Part shown: piece after piece, positions 36,381-50,100 of the stretch
How positions within the stretch are numbered: the first letter of the stretch is position 1
Layout of the letters: each line of letters opens with the position of its first letter
Source of the DNA: Paragonimus westermani
Lineage: Eukaryota > Platyhelminthes > Trematoda > Plagiorchiida > Troglotrematidae
NCBI GenBank assembly: GCA_008508345.1
Contig: QNGE01000943.1
Location: 1-64,000 of the forward strand
DNA length: 64,000 nucleotides
Direction of reading: 5' to 3'
Made by a program: the position numbers and the translations under genes
Notes under the pieces: generated by a model
Told to the model about the DNA's origin: nothing
The model's input: the letters and a program-made list of their open reading frames with translations, nothing else
Database searches by the model: none

Positions 36381-36394
36381 AATAATAATAATAA
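36381..36394 (-). repeat. Trinucleotide tail of the inverted LINE
   Basis: Four to five AAT units on the plus strand, that is (ATT)n at the 3' end of the minus-strand LINE. It abuts the same terminal sequence as at 31,010-31,060. Confidence 0.85.
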
Positions 36395-37625
36395 CAATGG
36401 TATATTTATCGACGCATTTGTGAGAAACACACTCAGGAGAGCGTGATCAACGCAAGATTTCTAGCATATACATAATTGAACACCGAATCTGATAATTGTA
36501 CAACGAGTCAGCTAAGTGAGTAGAGCGACAAAACAGACAAAAACAGACATATGGAGGGAAAATTCAAGTCTAGGCAAAGAAATTCGAGCTTCATGGTTCT
36601 CAGAAGATAGTGCTTGGGGTCTGTGCGGTTCAGTGAAATAATTGATTTGTTACATCAATTTGGACTCCACAAGGTGATCGCTGGCCTGTTGCTCAAGGTC
36701 GTGCCAAAAATCGGTGGTCGGAGGATGAAGAGGGTTTATTGGCGAAGAATTTGCCCACTATTCCATGTAGATAGTCCCGAAAAAATGTGCAGAAAATTTT
36801 TCCATGATGTGGGCGAGGTGGGAACGAATATACTTTCGCGAAGGATGCATGAACCTCTCAACTGGACGTCAATCTTCGCTCAACTTCCTAAGAATTTCGA
36901 GGAGCTCGCGATATGCACAACCACTGCGGAATTTTAAGAGTCCGGGCGGGGTGGGATGTTTTCTCGCACGGGATGTGTCAGTGAAACCAAGAACGGAGAG
37001 AGGAATTATGCGATAAACGGGATTACGTGATACTAACTCTGTGAGCTATGACGTACAATGGAACATGTGACATTATGACATAACCTCCTGCGACGTTAAT
37101 AGCATTGTGTTGATTGATGAAATATATACCGCATGTGAACAGCTGCTATTGAATAAAACGAAAGGTGATCGTTTATAAGCTATACCTAGTGTACGATTAT
37201 TGCCGAATTTAGATGTCTATCATCTTTGTACAGACGGTGTATAGAATGAGAAGAATGTTTGACAATACCGAGAGGTTTTCGTGTAGTCTATCAGGGGAGG
37301 AAAATGGAAGAAATGCGGCTCGAGGTTATCATGCAGTAATAAGACAAAATGATTGAGTTTTTTGAACGATTTTAGGATGTCCAGCCTTTGCATGGTGGTT
37401 CGCAACACAGACACACAAGCTATCAACAAGTATGGGGTAAGAGTGTGCCAGATTGTTTGGGTTGTTACTAACGGGCATGTATATTGACGCCTATACGTGT
37501 TGACTATAGACATGTTATCCTGTTCGCTGGCAAGTCTGAAAGTACAAGGTCTATCATGAAAGCGGTAGTTCGGATCGGTTCGAGAGGTACATGACTTAAC
37601 ATCACGCAAAACAGGGGTTTTTTCG

Positions 37626-37943
37626 TCAGATATTGTTAGGTCCGTTTTCGAAGATAACGTCCTCAGACAAGTAGAGCTTGAAAATGGATATGACGTTCGT
37701 CATTGTTGAGAAAGTTTCTAAGTTGCGTTTGAATTGGTGTATATTCTTACTGTACCTTATTGCATACGGGAGTGTGTTCCAAATGTAGGAATAATTTACT
37801 GGGAAAAAATTTGAACACAGTTTTTTCCGAGATTTAAGAGCTTCCAAAGTGAAGTCCTTGTTTCTGAGGTTATACTTTGACTTGTGTTGTAAGCTGGTCG
37901 TGAAGCTGACGGTGAACTTACTGCCGTAGACCAAACTATACAT
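37626..37943 (-). pseudogene. LINE RT C-terminal block (inverted copy)
   Basis: An open minus-strand frame of 105 codons reading KYNLRNKDFTLEALKSRKKL, NYSYIWNTLPYAIRYSKNIH and QFKRNLETFSTM. This is the end of ORF2, better preserved than in the plus-strand copy, where it has 73 codons. Confidence 0.8.
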
Positions 37944-38030
37944 GAGTGAAAGGTTGAGCTTGAGTCGCGGTAACTAGAGAGGATCGAGTACAAGCGTCCG
38001 GCAGCGTTCTCTGTAGCTCAGAGAAGATGA

Positions 38031-38531
38031 CTAACCCAATAAGCTTTTATTGAATGCACGTTGAAAGCTTTCCAGAGTTAGCCTATCAGACTTGCGCAGG
38101 TGGCCATATATGAACGTGCAGTACTCAAACCGGGGTCGTACGCATAATTTATAAAGGTGCAACCGCGCAGCAGGTAGGAAGAATGAGTGTTTAATGTAAC
38201 CTATCACCCGTCTAGTTTTAGCGACTAGGAAAGATATATGTTCTGCGAATTTGGATGAGTTTGAGTAGCGCACTCCCAGGTCACGTACTGAGTTGTCGGT
38301 TAATATGCTGTGGCCGTCCAACTTTACAGAGTCATCTGGTACGTGACAACCGTGCACAACGATAGTGGATTTGTTGACTGAAAATTTCATCAGCCAAGTT
38401 TGATACCAAATCTCCAATGACATGAGGTCATCCTGTGTATTTTCTCAGCATGCATTGTGATTGCCAGGAGGGAAGCAGCATACAAGTTCGATATCGTCAG
38501 CGAATAGGAGTAGCATGCCATGCTTGATAAT
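38031..38531 (-). pseudogene. LINE RT palm and thumb with intact FADD
   Basis: Just downstream (minus strand) of tract B the catalytic box reads LLFADDIELV, with FADD at 38,493-38,504. After a short break the 38,423-38,031 frame gives LEIWYQTWLMKFSVNKST, NSVRDLGVRYSNSSKFAEH, ISFLVAKTRRVIGYIKHSF and VRPRFEYCTFIYGHLRKSDR. This is a well-kept thumb. The equivalent part of the plus-strand copy has YAGV instead of FADD. The segment is outside the near-identical tract. Confidence 0.88.
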
Positions 38532-40637
38532 TTGACATATAAAGTTTATATATATGAGGAAGTGTAACGGTCCCATAACGCTTCATTGTATTACACCGCT
38601 AGTAACTGGTCTGGGCGTTGAGCAATTGTCTCCTATTTTCACTCTTTGTGGGCGGCCTGTGAGTTATGAGGAAAACCAGCTAAGCAATGGCTCACGAGTA
38701 CCAAAGAATGACATTTTGAGCAGGAGACGCTTATGAGGCACATGATCAAAAGCCTTCGCCATGTTCAACAATATAATGGTAATCGCCTCATCGGCGCCAG
38801 TAGATTCTGTCACATGGTTGAGAAACTCTGGCTGGCATATCATGCAAGAACGCTTGTTGAGAAACCCGTGCCGGGAGTGTTTTGTAAGGTTTCGTGATAA
38901 TAAAAATTAGACAACGCGGCTTTTTCTCATCACTTCCAACACCCTAGAACAAGTTAAAGTGTGGTTAATGGGACGATAATTGCTGACTTCATGTCGCGAG
39001 CCACCTTTATAGCGGAGCCTAATTGTAGAGGTTTTCCACTGAAGAGGGAAGGAACCTGATGTTGAAGAAAGTGTACAAATATTAAGTAGAAGCAGAGGAA
39101 TGTCTTTCCCTCCGTATTTTAGTGCAACGGGATAAATGCCATCAGGAACAGGTAGGTGAGACGGTTTGGTAATAGCTAAGTGAGAGCGTACGAGCCATGC
39201 ATCAACAGGGATATGGCTTAGGTACGTACTTGTACTTACAGGAGGAGATGGGGGCGGTATGTGTCCTTCAATGTTGAAGGAAGCAGCAAAATATGAATTG
39301 AAAACCTCACAGATTGTTAGAGGATCATCTACAGTGGTTTTGTCCTGCGGTGTCACTGCTGAGATCGCAAGGTCTCTTGCATAGTTCCTGCGTCTCATCA
39401 TCTGCGAGCTCTTACCTGTGCTGTTAAGCGCACGTTCTTCTTCACTCCTGTAGAGCATTTTGGTTCTATATCCAAATGCATTGAACATTTTATGCACCTC
39501 CACGATGAGAGAGAAGTCTCATGTTTTTCGGTACCGTGATTTGAGACTTTTGAGCTTGCCTTACTCATTTGGAGTGAGACTCATGCCGTTACCGTACACA
39601 TTACGGTGTTTTGATCTTTGCGGGGCTAAGATGTTCATACAAGACATGAAGTGTTCATTAAATGCCTCGTTTGCAATACTAGGATCGGAGGTAAGAAAAG
39701 ATGTGTTTCACTCCAGAGATCTCAGCAGTGTGGTGGACACGGTCCAGTCGACGAATTTAGTTTGACGGTAGTGTATGACGGTCGAGTCTTCAACAGCTTT
39801 TAGGTCGGACGTTAAGTTCACTATGTTATGACCACTTTCTGGAGATTGTTCCAAGACGGATACAGTGGCAGACTAGATGCCCGTGGTAAAGATGAGGTCT
39901 GATGTATGATCTTGTCCAGTAGGCACTGAAACACGTTAGCACCATCCGTTTATTTGGACATCCAAGGAACTAAGCTTGATTTGCAAAGGCATTGAAAGGG
40001 GTCCAGGAGATATTGGGCATGTTGAAGTCTTCGCCAATTATTTTGTACTGTGAAGGTAAGGCTGATACATAGCTCAGTCCATTAATAAGGTTCGTCATGT
40101 CGTCTTGAGTGGTGTTAGTTGGTCTGTAGACACACCATAAGAGTAATTCACGGGATCCAGTCGACACTCGCAGCCACAAGGAATCATCTATCATACCAAG
40201 ACATGGCTCATCGAGTATGGTTGCAGAATATTGCTCCCTCAGGTAGATTAAACATTCTCCACCTCCTCCGACACTACGATTTCTGCGAAAAATGTGATAA
40301 CCTATAAAGTTTAGTTGTGTCTGGAGTCTCAGGGGTACACCAAGCTTCAGTGACTAGAATAATATAGGGATTATATAAGAATATAAAGGATCTAAAGATG
40401 TGCATCTTATTAATTAGCGAACGTGCATTGAAAAGCAGCAAACTTAGTGCATTTTTCTTATTCGGCACCATTTTTATATTTTTAAACTTGTCTAAAACAG
40501 AAACATCTTTTTGATTCAAGGACTCTGGTGATAATGATTGGTCTGATATCCTTGTAATGAGCTCATTGGAGAATGGTAGGGTGTCACCTGCGTTTGAGTC
40601 CATGACAGGAAGTGTTGGGAAAGTGCCAGTAAGGCAT
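38532..40637 (-). repeat. Tract B': near-identical inverted partner of 26,551-28,656
   Basis: Covers the end of the 5' part, endonuclease, linker and RT fingers of the minus-strand LINE. Its 198-codon frame at 39,503-38,907 is identical to that at 27,685-28,281. It shares with its twin the endonuclease frameshift, the TGA in the linker and the stop inside the GVPQGS-like box. It has one private lesion: a stop in the LTPNE-stop-GKL linker. Confidence 0.9.
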
Positions 40638-40753
40638 GTTTGAGTGCTGGAACAATGGGGGACGGAGCTAGCGGGGGAGGTTCCAAAGATACGTTTCCCG
40701 TCACGTGCACACTTCATGTTAAATGCTCCTGTCCTGTTTGGTGAAACTTTCAA
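38907..40753 (-). pseudogene. LINE endonuclease and RT fingers (inverted copy)
   Basis: The minus-strand frame at 40,753-40,274 runs into LLLFNARSLINKM and ILVTEAWCTPETPD. The 40,194-39,970 frame has VYRPTN and EDFNMPNISW, and the 39,503-38,907 frame has PDGIYPVALKYGG and NYRPIN. Apart from the first 50 or so residues (40,753-40,638), which differ from the plus-strand copy, the text is identical to that copy. Breaks between the frames are the shared lesions. Confidence 0.87.
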
Positions 40754-43700
40754 ATTTTGCGGATAAGAAATAGCAGTGTGATGCGCATAGTTTCACCGAT
40801 GTCGGTTTTCACTCTGTCACCTATGTGACTCCATCTACAGAAGGTAGATAAAAAGTGAACACCTACGTTCACGACGCTGTGGTGGGCATGTGATTCGGCA
40901 AGCTCCGCTTGTTTTGTCTACAGGTCATGCGTTGTTTCGGGCAGTGATCAAGACTCCCACAGGATGACAGGCTGTTTAGAGCTGCCAGCAGGCGGAAGGC
41001 AAAAAAATATTTCCACTTCCGAAGCTTGTAACTTGTAATTCTCGTTCAGCAGGGTGGACACCACCCATTTTATCATGTTCAACAAGGTGTTTGTGACATT
41101 TTCCAAGTTGGGAGAACACAGAATGCTCTACGATTTGTTTACTGGACAGTGACTGTGCAGTTGTGCGGATCAGAATAACTGGCTTTTCAGTTCTTGCGTG
41201 AATAGAATGTGGAACGGAGGCTGCGTATGTATTGAAAAGGCTTGGCTGTGTGAACTGTAATCGACGAGTGCATGAATGAAGACCATTGTCAGCTTACTGA
41301 AGTGGTGGTGCCTGGACAAGTGGCAGGAGGTATCTGCAAACTTCATTTCCATACAGGGGGACGAAAAATGGAGTACTAATATTCCGATTAACTGAACGTA
41401 AGGCTTATTAGGATGCTTGAGTAACGCGGTTCATGAAAATTTGTTGCGGGTGCATGAAATGGATATGAATGGTTGATAATATGACAGGGGAATATATACA
41501 CAGTTGCATCAAATTTTTTCTGCAGTACCGGACTGTAAATATCCGAGCAGAATTCTACCCTGAAAAACGTACAAAGTGTTGACGAAAACAGTTTGCACGA
41601 TATTTTTGGATTGCGAATGAAAACGGTATCTCTCAAAACCATCATAATTTGTAACAAGGGCCACACTTTAATTTACAAGTAAAGTTAGCCTCTTCAAATA
41701 TGAACGTTATTGTGAACCAGTTCGTTACCGTCTTGTAACCATAGTACGACGAGAATATCAGTGCGACTCAACATGGAATCGGACATATTCATTGAGTGTT
41801 GTGGTGACTCCCAGGAGTGTGCCCATAAATTGGTTGGGCGGGGTTCAAAGGATCATATGCAGAGGCTATTGAATAGCGAGCGAGGGATTCAAATTGAAAC
41901 GCAAAAAATCATTCAATCCCCCTTGAAATCAAACCTCATCGCGTACTCATATTCTATACCATTTGTTTTGATCCGACCAAAGTTCTCAATCAAAACGACA
42001 AACAGTTGATAGATGAAATCTAAATGTGCGAGAAGCAAAGTGGGATGAGATAAAATGTGAATGTAACTAGGCAGATCCAAAATCACTCACATTTGCAATT
42101 CTGCGGCATGTTCAAGAAAACACTCGGACATATATACAATGGAAACCGACGAGATTCGGTAGATGACCATCGTTTGACGTCAACTAATGGTCGGAAACGT
42201 CTGATGAATTCCCAGTAGATGGTACGTTGTGGAGCACACGTGCGGTGTGATATCAACATGATGCTGTCTACACCAGCATAAAGGTTTTGGTCAACCGGAC
42301 TAAATGGCTACCAATTCAACTTACTTTTTCATTACGCCGAAGCGCACCAAGTGTACATGGTTAAACGGAAAAGTTGACACCGCGTTAGCAGCGATATCAC
42401 GAGGTAAGAAATCTTCAGTACGGTAAGACGGGTTCCTCTGACGGGTGAAGATTTTGCGGGTCCTAATAGAAGGATAGAAGGACAGAAGTGTTAGTCGACG
42501 CACAAAACAGACTCCTTGTGTGTACACAATGGGGCCATGCCACCCTAATACTCTCCAAACTTCTTAACAATGCTTCGAGAATGATCACCATGGATACCAT
42601 TTTGAAGATCGAATTGTAATGCATGCTTCATGGCACGTCGCAGGCCATCCCGTGATGACCGCTGGAGCCAGGCAATATAGCCCACTAGCAGCCCCGCCAC
42701 GATGAATCCCCATAGCAAACTCTTCGGTCTTCGGAGAGAGAAAATGTATTCTAAAATGGATCATACATGTTTTGGTGCGTTTAATGAGGATAGTCCATCG
42801 TACAATTGCATCTGGACGCAGATAAAGCTACTACTGCCATGCATTGAAAGGTGGCGCCGTAACATCTCTAATCCGCTGTGTAGATACACACCGGAGTCAA
42901 TGCACAATCTAGGGTAGTCTGAAGCAGTATCAATCGGCGTTTTCGGTTTGGTTGACACCGACTGATGAACAACACTTGCACGTGATAGTTGCTAACCGGA
43001 TGCTAGATATTCCATCAACGTCCCGGACCGATGTAGCGCAAAGGACGGTTCCCAAGTTCAAAAGAGGCGTTCTGGAATTATCAGTCTTTTGAAGAGATCG
43101 ACACAGCCACCGAAAGTAAGCCCAGATGAAATTGCTCCTTCTACTGCTGCTGCCGTTGTTATTTCGGCCACTGTTGCAATGTAAACAGCACCTACAACTT
43201 CACACAGCACATCCGTGTAAAAAGGATTGCTCATGAAAGTGGAGAAATCCGTTCACCGTTTGAATTTATACTTCGGGGTTAGGACAACCACGAAGATGGC
43301 CTTACATTGTGAAGTCTTGATTGCATCAACAAGACATTCGTTGGAGCATTCACCTCCTTTGGGGATAACCTGTCGATTCTCCATTTCGACATGTTATAGA
43401 TTCAATGTTATTAGGTTCGACTGAACAGGGTGTGTGTGAAATAGCACAACCCGATGAAGGTTTGAGAAGCTGCCGGTGTGAAACTGTGCAAACTTGATGA
43501 GAACTTTACATAGCCCGCAAATGTGCAACTATCTGCTGGTTTGCATCTATCAACTAGAAAAAACTCACTTGGGCTCGTGTAAAATCCTAACAACCAACTT
43601 ACTATAGAAAGTGGAGTGTGCATGATTCCGCGTATGTGCTGCTGCTGTATATAACATGCTACCAATTTAAGACGGAAGTTTTGCTCCAGAGTCAACGGAA

Positions 43701-46700
43701 GACCGTTAATCATACCAAAAGTCTCGTCTAAAAAAATGAGCCATTTTTAATTCGTATGTTGAGGGCAGCTATTAGAAAACTGCAACGTATGAGCGTGTTC
43801 AAACAACTTTTAACATCCGAAGTTGCAAGTATGGCATATTTTTAGGAGTAAAACCAAGCAACTTCCTCTACTGTTTCCATAAACTGAGTTGAAAATCGCT
43901 TTCAGAATTTTGGCCCTAGCTCTTTTTCAGATACTACCGGTTTTCTGTTCTACCTGAGAAATATTCGCTAAAGGTACACACTTCATTTGTTAACATCAAA
44001 ATACTAACATCGCACACGTCTCCCAAAATATTACATATTACATTATTCGTCATAGTTGAGGTGATCATTTCATATTTTCACGTTTATCAGGTGAAGCTGC
44101 GTTCCATTTCTGTTCCCTCGTGTTTCCATTATACGATATCTGGATACCCAAAATCCCACAGCGAACATATGATTTGCGACCCGCTTTGATTCCAAATGTC
44201 CTCAGCAAAGTCTGCGCAGAAATCTATCCAGCAGCCTGCCGGATTTTAAAGTTTTCCCTCCTCCCCTCAAGAGAACCGACTTTTTCGACATTTCCACAAA
44301 TCTCTCCGCACCAAGCAATGAGAAATAGCCTTCACCATAAGCTTTTGTCACCGCATGAGTATATTTCCCAGTCGGACTCTAGAATATTGCAAATCAGCGG
44401 AACATGTGAAGCACTTTTTTATAGCGTGAGCGTCAAATGTTTTGCAAAACATAATTTCTTTCTCACGGTTTGCGTTTATTCTGGCGATGGATTTTTACAC
44501 TTATCACGTTGTACAATCATTTCTTGTATCGCTTGTGACTCTCTGCAATGATTGGGCTCACGTGATCATGCTCACCATATAAATGCAGGGAAACATACAA
44601 TGTTGCTATCGTTCTCTCATCTCCATCCTCAAGGTCCCACTCCTCTATTGGTGACCGCACTTTTGGGACAACTTGCGGATATACCATTTTCGTTCGGAAT
44701 TGTTACTGTGGTTGGCAACTCATGTCAGCACTTCGAACGCGTTTTTTCGCTGGAGAAATGATGACTCTGCGGTCAATGTGTGGTTAAATTCCGGTGATGC
44801 CGCATGACTTTGCCCACAATAACCACCAAGTTTCTACTTCAGTGTTCCGGGTCAGCTGACAAGGTTGACGAAACAGGCTTGTCAGAAATCACCCAACCCG
44901 ACTCAATATAGCTGGGGGGCTGAATAGTTTCGACAAGCAATGTCATAATCGAAACGTGAAAAGTGACATTTAAAAACGCAGCTCATGGAAATTGCTCATC
45001 TCTGGTTGGTAGGCCGCTATGATCGGGGTAGTATCTGCCCCAAGAAGAACTACCTCACGGTAGATATAACAGCCGACTTGCTTTTGTCTTAGATCATGTT
45101 TTGCTGCTCCACACTGTTTTGCGACCATTTTCATCCCCACTCTCTTCCCCCTATGAGCGGAAGTGACGACAAGAAGGGCGTAAAAAAATAATGGTAAGCT
45201 AAGTTCAATTCTAGCTTCGTGGCTGAGATGTTACCAGCTTTTTGAAGTTCCGAGGTCCCAAAGGGTGCCCACTTGTGGGATTTTTCTCCCACAACTTCCC
45301 AGGCTTTACTTGTGAGATATAACTACTGGCTCCCCATAAGCAATGTTTATACAAAAGTAACGGACTACGACCATTTCCTAGACGACACGCAGTTTTGAAG
45401 GGTTTACTGCTTGAAATTCAACCGCGATCGCACTTAGGCTTTAATATTCGCGTTTGTGAGTGATTGTGTTCAAATGTTCAGCCTAACTTTGGAACCTCCT
45501 GCAATATTTTCTACATCTGAATGATGTTGCTTGTGTAGTGCAGCCTGTACCTGCGACAAATTCTGTTCCGTTACGTGATCTTGTATTGTTGCCCCATCGC
45601 ATAACTAGAACATAAGAGTTGTTTACTCAAAGTTGGACCGCAGACCTGCGACCGGAAAAACCCGTGACCAGACATAATTACCAGCGTCAAGCTCAACAAA
45701 ACACACTTGGGGGATCTGAAAACACCCAGTCTCTTTTCACCCATCAGTCCATCATTGAACACAGGCCAATATACTACACTGGCAAGCACAATAATGATCT
45801 GACCGTCGTACTTACGATCAAGTACGATGTATGTGGAAACTTCTAGTATGTTGGTCGGCACTTGAAAACGCGCAAACTGGATGAACTTGAATCGTTAAGA
45901 CGACGCGAGCCTTCACTGTGCGCAACTGGTTGCACGACAGAAGAAATTAGCACTGAGTTCCCATCAGACCTCTTGAAGCAAGCACACCTAAAAATACGCA
46001 TCCACAACGGAATATTAGAAAAGCATGATTGTGGCTCCGATTTTTATACGGGTCACACAACAAATACTCAATCAGACGGCTGTGGATTAAATATATTCTA
46101 TAGGCACTGACATTCTGAAGTTCGGTGCACGCTTTTGTTTCAAGATCGTAATAATTACTCGTAGAGTTGACAGTTTTCCCATTTTATCCCAGCAACACCA
46201 AAGGTCAATGCTGGGGTTCGTAAGTGGATACCCAAGTCATCCAGATCCTGCAGGTCCACTTCATTATCCCGTTGGTGTCCAATGACGTTACGAAAACTCA
46301 ATAGAAACCGGGCATGTCACTGTTCTACAAAGTTACAGGAAACAAACAGAGAGGTTACCGACTAATTGGAAAAGGATCTAAGTGAATGGAAATTAAGAAA
46401 CACTCTAAATTGACCCCCGAAGATATATCTTACAGCCTCAGACGACTGGTTGGCCTACTGATTGGTGAACCCGTAGGAGAAGAACAGCTGTCTACAGAAG
46501 ATCACAGGACAAGGTTTAGGGAATATCTTATTAGGCCATCGTCGACCCCTCTCGGTGTAGAAAGTGCAAAACGCTTGGAACAGCATGCGCCAAGGATGAA
46601 CTTTACGACGTCGTGACTTTCAGATGCAACTAACCATGAATAAACACTAACTCGTGGTATTAGCCAAGTACATGAGGTCTGTAGATACAGCCAATTTGTA

Positions 46701-46990
46701 ATATTCGGAATTTGGGGCTACGATTACCCTTGTTTCCACAATCAACTTATAATCACATCCGGACCTGAACATGAGGCGCCTGTGAAGAAGTCGTTGAGCC
46801 TTGGATTTCAGTTGCAATGGCGATGCAAAAGCAGATGAGTTAACGGTATTTATCTCCCTACTTTAGTCAAGGTGGGACCTCTGAAATTTGCAAACATTCT
46901 TGCTATGACCAGATTTATCCCACAGATGGTATATAAACCTACGGAATCAGCAAAATGAACGTAGGCATGTCCCACCTTGAGAGAAACGAT
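40754..46990. other. Gene-poor stretch
   Basis: No recognised protein or RNA. The longest frame, 143 codons at 44,120-44,551 (plus), has no known motif and is within chance length. The frame at 43,411-43,713 (minus) holds a few RT-like words, but in the wrong spacing. I call no gene. Confidence 0.45.
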
Positions 46991-47084
46991 TGTTGACGTT
47001 CTTTGGGCAGGGACTGATGACTGGCACATGAGAAGGCTGTTGAAACTTGTTCATCGGTTGATTCCTGGTAGGGGTGTAAACCTC

Positions 47085-47123
<39 letters not shown>
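47085..47123 (+). repeat. (AGT)13 microsatellite, possible LINE/SINE tail
   Basis: Thirteen uninterrupted AGT units follow ggttgattcctggtagggg. The minus-strand frame across it is a run of Thr and the plus-strand frame a run of Ser, so both are artefacts of the repeat. A pure trinucleotide tract at the end of non-simple sequence resembles the 3' tails of the LINEs in this window, but no element body was recognised upstream. Confidence 0.85.
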
Positions 47124-47124
<1 letters not shown>

Positions 47125-50100
47125 TAACGTTCAAATCCATAGTACCGCATTCGCACTGTCCTTCTCCTTCAGGCCTGTTGATGGGTCATCTGCCGTTTAA
47201 TTAGTAATCCATACTGAACAGTAGTATCACTGGCACCGGTAATCAGTCAGTCTCGCAGGTGTTCCTCCAGCTTATCATCAAAGGTGAAGCGGACAAATTA
47301 GTTTTAAAAACGCAGAATAACATAGTGGGGGCTTGTACCCACTGAGCACACAATTGGACCAAACTTCGAACGTTCTGTAGCCTAGAAACTGACAGGGAGC
47401 AAGTGCTTCAGCAGCAATTTCTATGGTTTCCATGCCATCAGTGGAGCTGAGGCGTTTGAGGAGGCCAGATTCTTTGAAGGTGAATAAAACTCGCTGGTAC
47501 CGACGATGACAAAGAATGTCGGTCTGCTTTTCTTCCTTATACAGCCATAATGGCTGCACGATAGGTTGCAGCTTCCGACTCACTCCACGACTTGACGTGC
47601 ACCAGCACGAAGATTTGGTTGCTCAATTACAGACAGTTCTATTTGACAACGCCAGCTTGTAACAGTCGGAATTGGGGACTTTGATTATCATAGAAGTCGC
47701 ACTCTGCCAGTGACCGATCATGACGACACGTGCAATCATCAACGTAAACCTGATAGGTGTAACACAGAACGAACAACTTCGCGAGCGACGGAAGGAGCAA
47801 CAACGTGGCCTTTCGTCCAATCCCGATGTGATATCGTGAGATGACTCTGAAGTGATATATCGCTGGATCATCTGTTTTGTCTGTGTTTGGATAGTCAATA
47901 AATCCAGTGGATTTTTATCACATTTCGACAAAAAACAGACTCCAAATATTTCCTCTCCCCTTTTTATAATCCTCCAGCCTATATGTGAGTGGTTATAGTG
48001 AGACACGGTCGTAATGCTCGTCCATGTAAAAGGGCACTTAGTTTTGCATGACTAATTGGGAAGGTAGCTTTGCTTGGTGAGAAAATTTTAATTCCTCACC
48101 CAATGTTCAGGGATGGCGCATTTCAAAGAACGCCCTAATATCATGCCCATTATACCAGCAGGGTCGATTGACTGGTGGCTGGACAGAAAACGACGGTCAC
48201 TTGCATTGAAGGTGAGCAAGTTCTTGGCTCCTATCCATGCGCTAGGTGGAATACTGGTCGACGGTGTCTGCTCAGTTGGTTCGTGAATGGATCCCGCCAA
48301 GCCAGCGAACGCACTCCTGAAGATTCTAGTGTGGGTCGGATTTGGGTCCATCGTACTACGTGAATATGGGAACTTCGGCATCCAGCATAAGAAACCCAGT
48401 CGTAAACGATAGTTGTTGGAGGTCTACAGCGGTGTTCTAGGTTGGCACTCCGGTGGTGCGGCGCTGAAGTCTACCGAAACCCCTGGAGGACAGAAGAAAT
48501 CTCCTCAGTGGGTAGTCGCGAAGCATGAGACGAAGAGGGCTCAACCTTTCTGATGCCGAAGCCTAAGCACAAACAAGAAGACATTCTCGCGCCAGCTGTT
48601 GTAAAAGTCCTTTCCTGTACGAGTTCAGCGTTCAAGGATGTTGGACCTAAGTTGATTTGAGAGGGTGTGGAAGACGCTTATGGCTCGTGGCATCTACAGA
48701 GGCTCGTTATCGGATTGTACCTTTACTTTATAGTAGAAATGGCAGAGTTGAACGCTGATAAAACCGTTTGCCTCCCCCTTTGACATGCGTGGCAGCCCCT
48801 CAAGGACCACTGCTAGGATATAGATTATGTTCTGTTCAAATCAATGACATTTTGGACCAAAGCTCCAGCAACGCGTTTCTGGATGCTGACTGCTGAACTG
48901 TCTGACATGCCAATAGTCCCAGTTCAGTACCGACTGATCACGGCTCGATCAAGCGATGGCAGGACGACTGCGGTTCCTTCCTGTATGGTGGCAAGTTTGT
49001 ACACACTGTGGTCGGTAGGGACTCTGGAGAAGCTTCCAAGAGTAATAGTGCACTCAGCGTAGTAGATGCCATGAACAGTAATCTGAAAAAATATCTGAAC
49101 TTCTGTAAACAGTCTACAAAATTCTCATCGCATAGCCAAGAGAAAGTGACGAATTGGAGTCACCAGTAATCACGAAAATTCGGTGGCCTTTCACCGGCGT
49201 AGATGAAAACAGTCTCAGACGATTTATAGATGGGTGATGAATTAGACATGCCCTCTCAAAAAGCGGGAGCATTTTCAATGAATTTATTCCATTCGGCTGT
49301 TCCGAAAGGATTTCGAGTTCACTGAGGAAGTGATGTTTGAAAAAAGTGAGCCGAAAAGCACACTGAAACGAATATGGTATTCCGGTAGCTTCCGGCTGTC
49401 CCAAAATTAATGTACCAAAGACGAGTGGTGAAGGAAGAGTGACCGGAATATGACTATCAAGAAAATGTGCACACTTTGATGTACCTGTTTTCAACTCGGG
49501 AAGTAAACGGTGCAGACAGCAATGAAGATCACGAAGACAAAACTCTATACAAACGCTAAATTGGGTGTTGACCGTTTTCATGTGGTCGACTTATACGGGC
49601 ATCGTGAGATACATGGAGGCGAAAATTCAGTTGTCTATGGGCATAAAATTAATGTGCATAAATTTTAATAATCTTCTAAACCAGTCATATTGCTCAAACT
49701 GTTAAATGCATCTCATTATGCTCGAATGCATTTCACCCTTGGGTGCTGTCTAAATAGTACTTCAAATAACATCCCGAGGTGGTCGCAAAAAAGAAGTTGA
49801 CACGCTTAGCATAGTTCAGCGCAATTTTCTCCGCATTGGTGAAAAACGTGTTGACCAATTCATGCGGTTTGTACAGGACCGTCACTTGAGTATCCAGACA
49901 ACTCGTATACACCGGCCTGAAGAAACGTAGAGTCGTTGTTGAGCGTGCCCAGCATGCGGCTGCCAGGCTGGTTACGAACTTACGGTATATCTTGTTCAAC
50001 TCTCTACTTGAATTCCAAAACCTCCGTGGTGATTTGGCTCACACACATACATTTGAAAGTACGCCTTATGGAACAGCCCATTGTAGTGACATATGGTAAC

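Larger units (their letters stand above)
36381..40753 (-). mobile_element. CR1-like LINE, inverted second copy
   Basis: Minus-strand member of the same family as the 24,972-31,091 element. It has endonuclease (40,753-39,970), RT (39,503-38,031), C-terminal block (37,943-37,626), 3' region and (AAT)n at 36,381-36,394, which is (ATT)n on its own strand. ORF1 is not recognised above 40,753, so it is probably 5'-truncated or diverged there. It lacks the 278-bp insertion found in the other copy. The 38,532-40,637 part is nearly identical to the other copy, while 36,381-38,531 is clearly diverged from it. Confidence 0.87.

Noticed and set aside
24972..41000. One simple giant palindrome covering all LINE copies
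   Set aside because: The order of the two duplicated tracts is A-B-A'-B' rather than A-B-B'-A', the partner offsets differ (sums 57,099 and 67,188), and the spacer sequences are unrelated.
43411..43713. RT-like words (SWLLGFYTSPSEFFLV, FAGYVKF) on the minus strand
   Set aside because: The two blocks are far too close for a real RT, and no other RT motif lies around them; probably coincidence.
44120..44551. 143-codon plus-strand frame as a gene
   Set aside because: No motif, low-information composition and chance-compatible length; the surrounding DNA has no other coding sign.
46947..47204. Poly-Thr and poly-Ser frames as a protein
   Set aside because: They are translations of the (AGT)n microsatellite on either strand.
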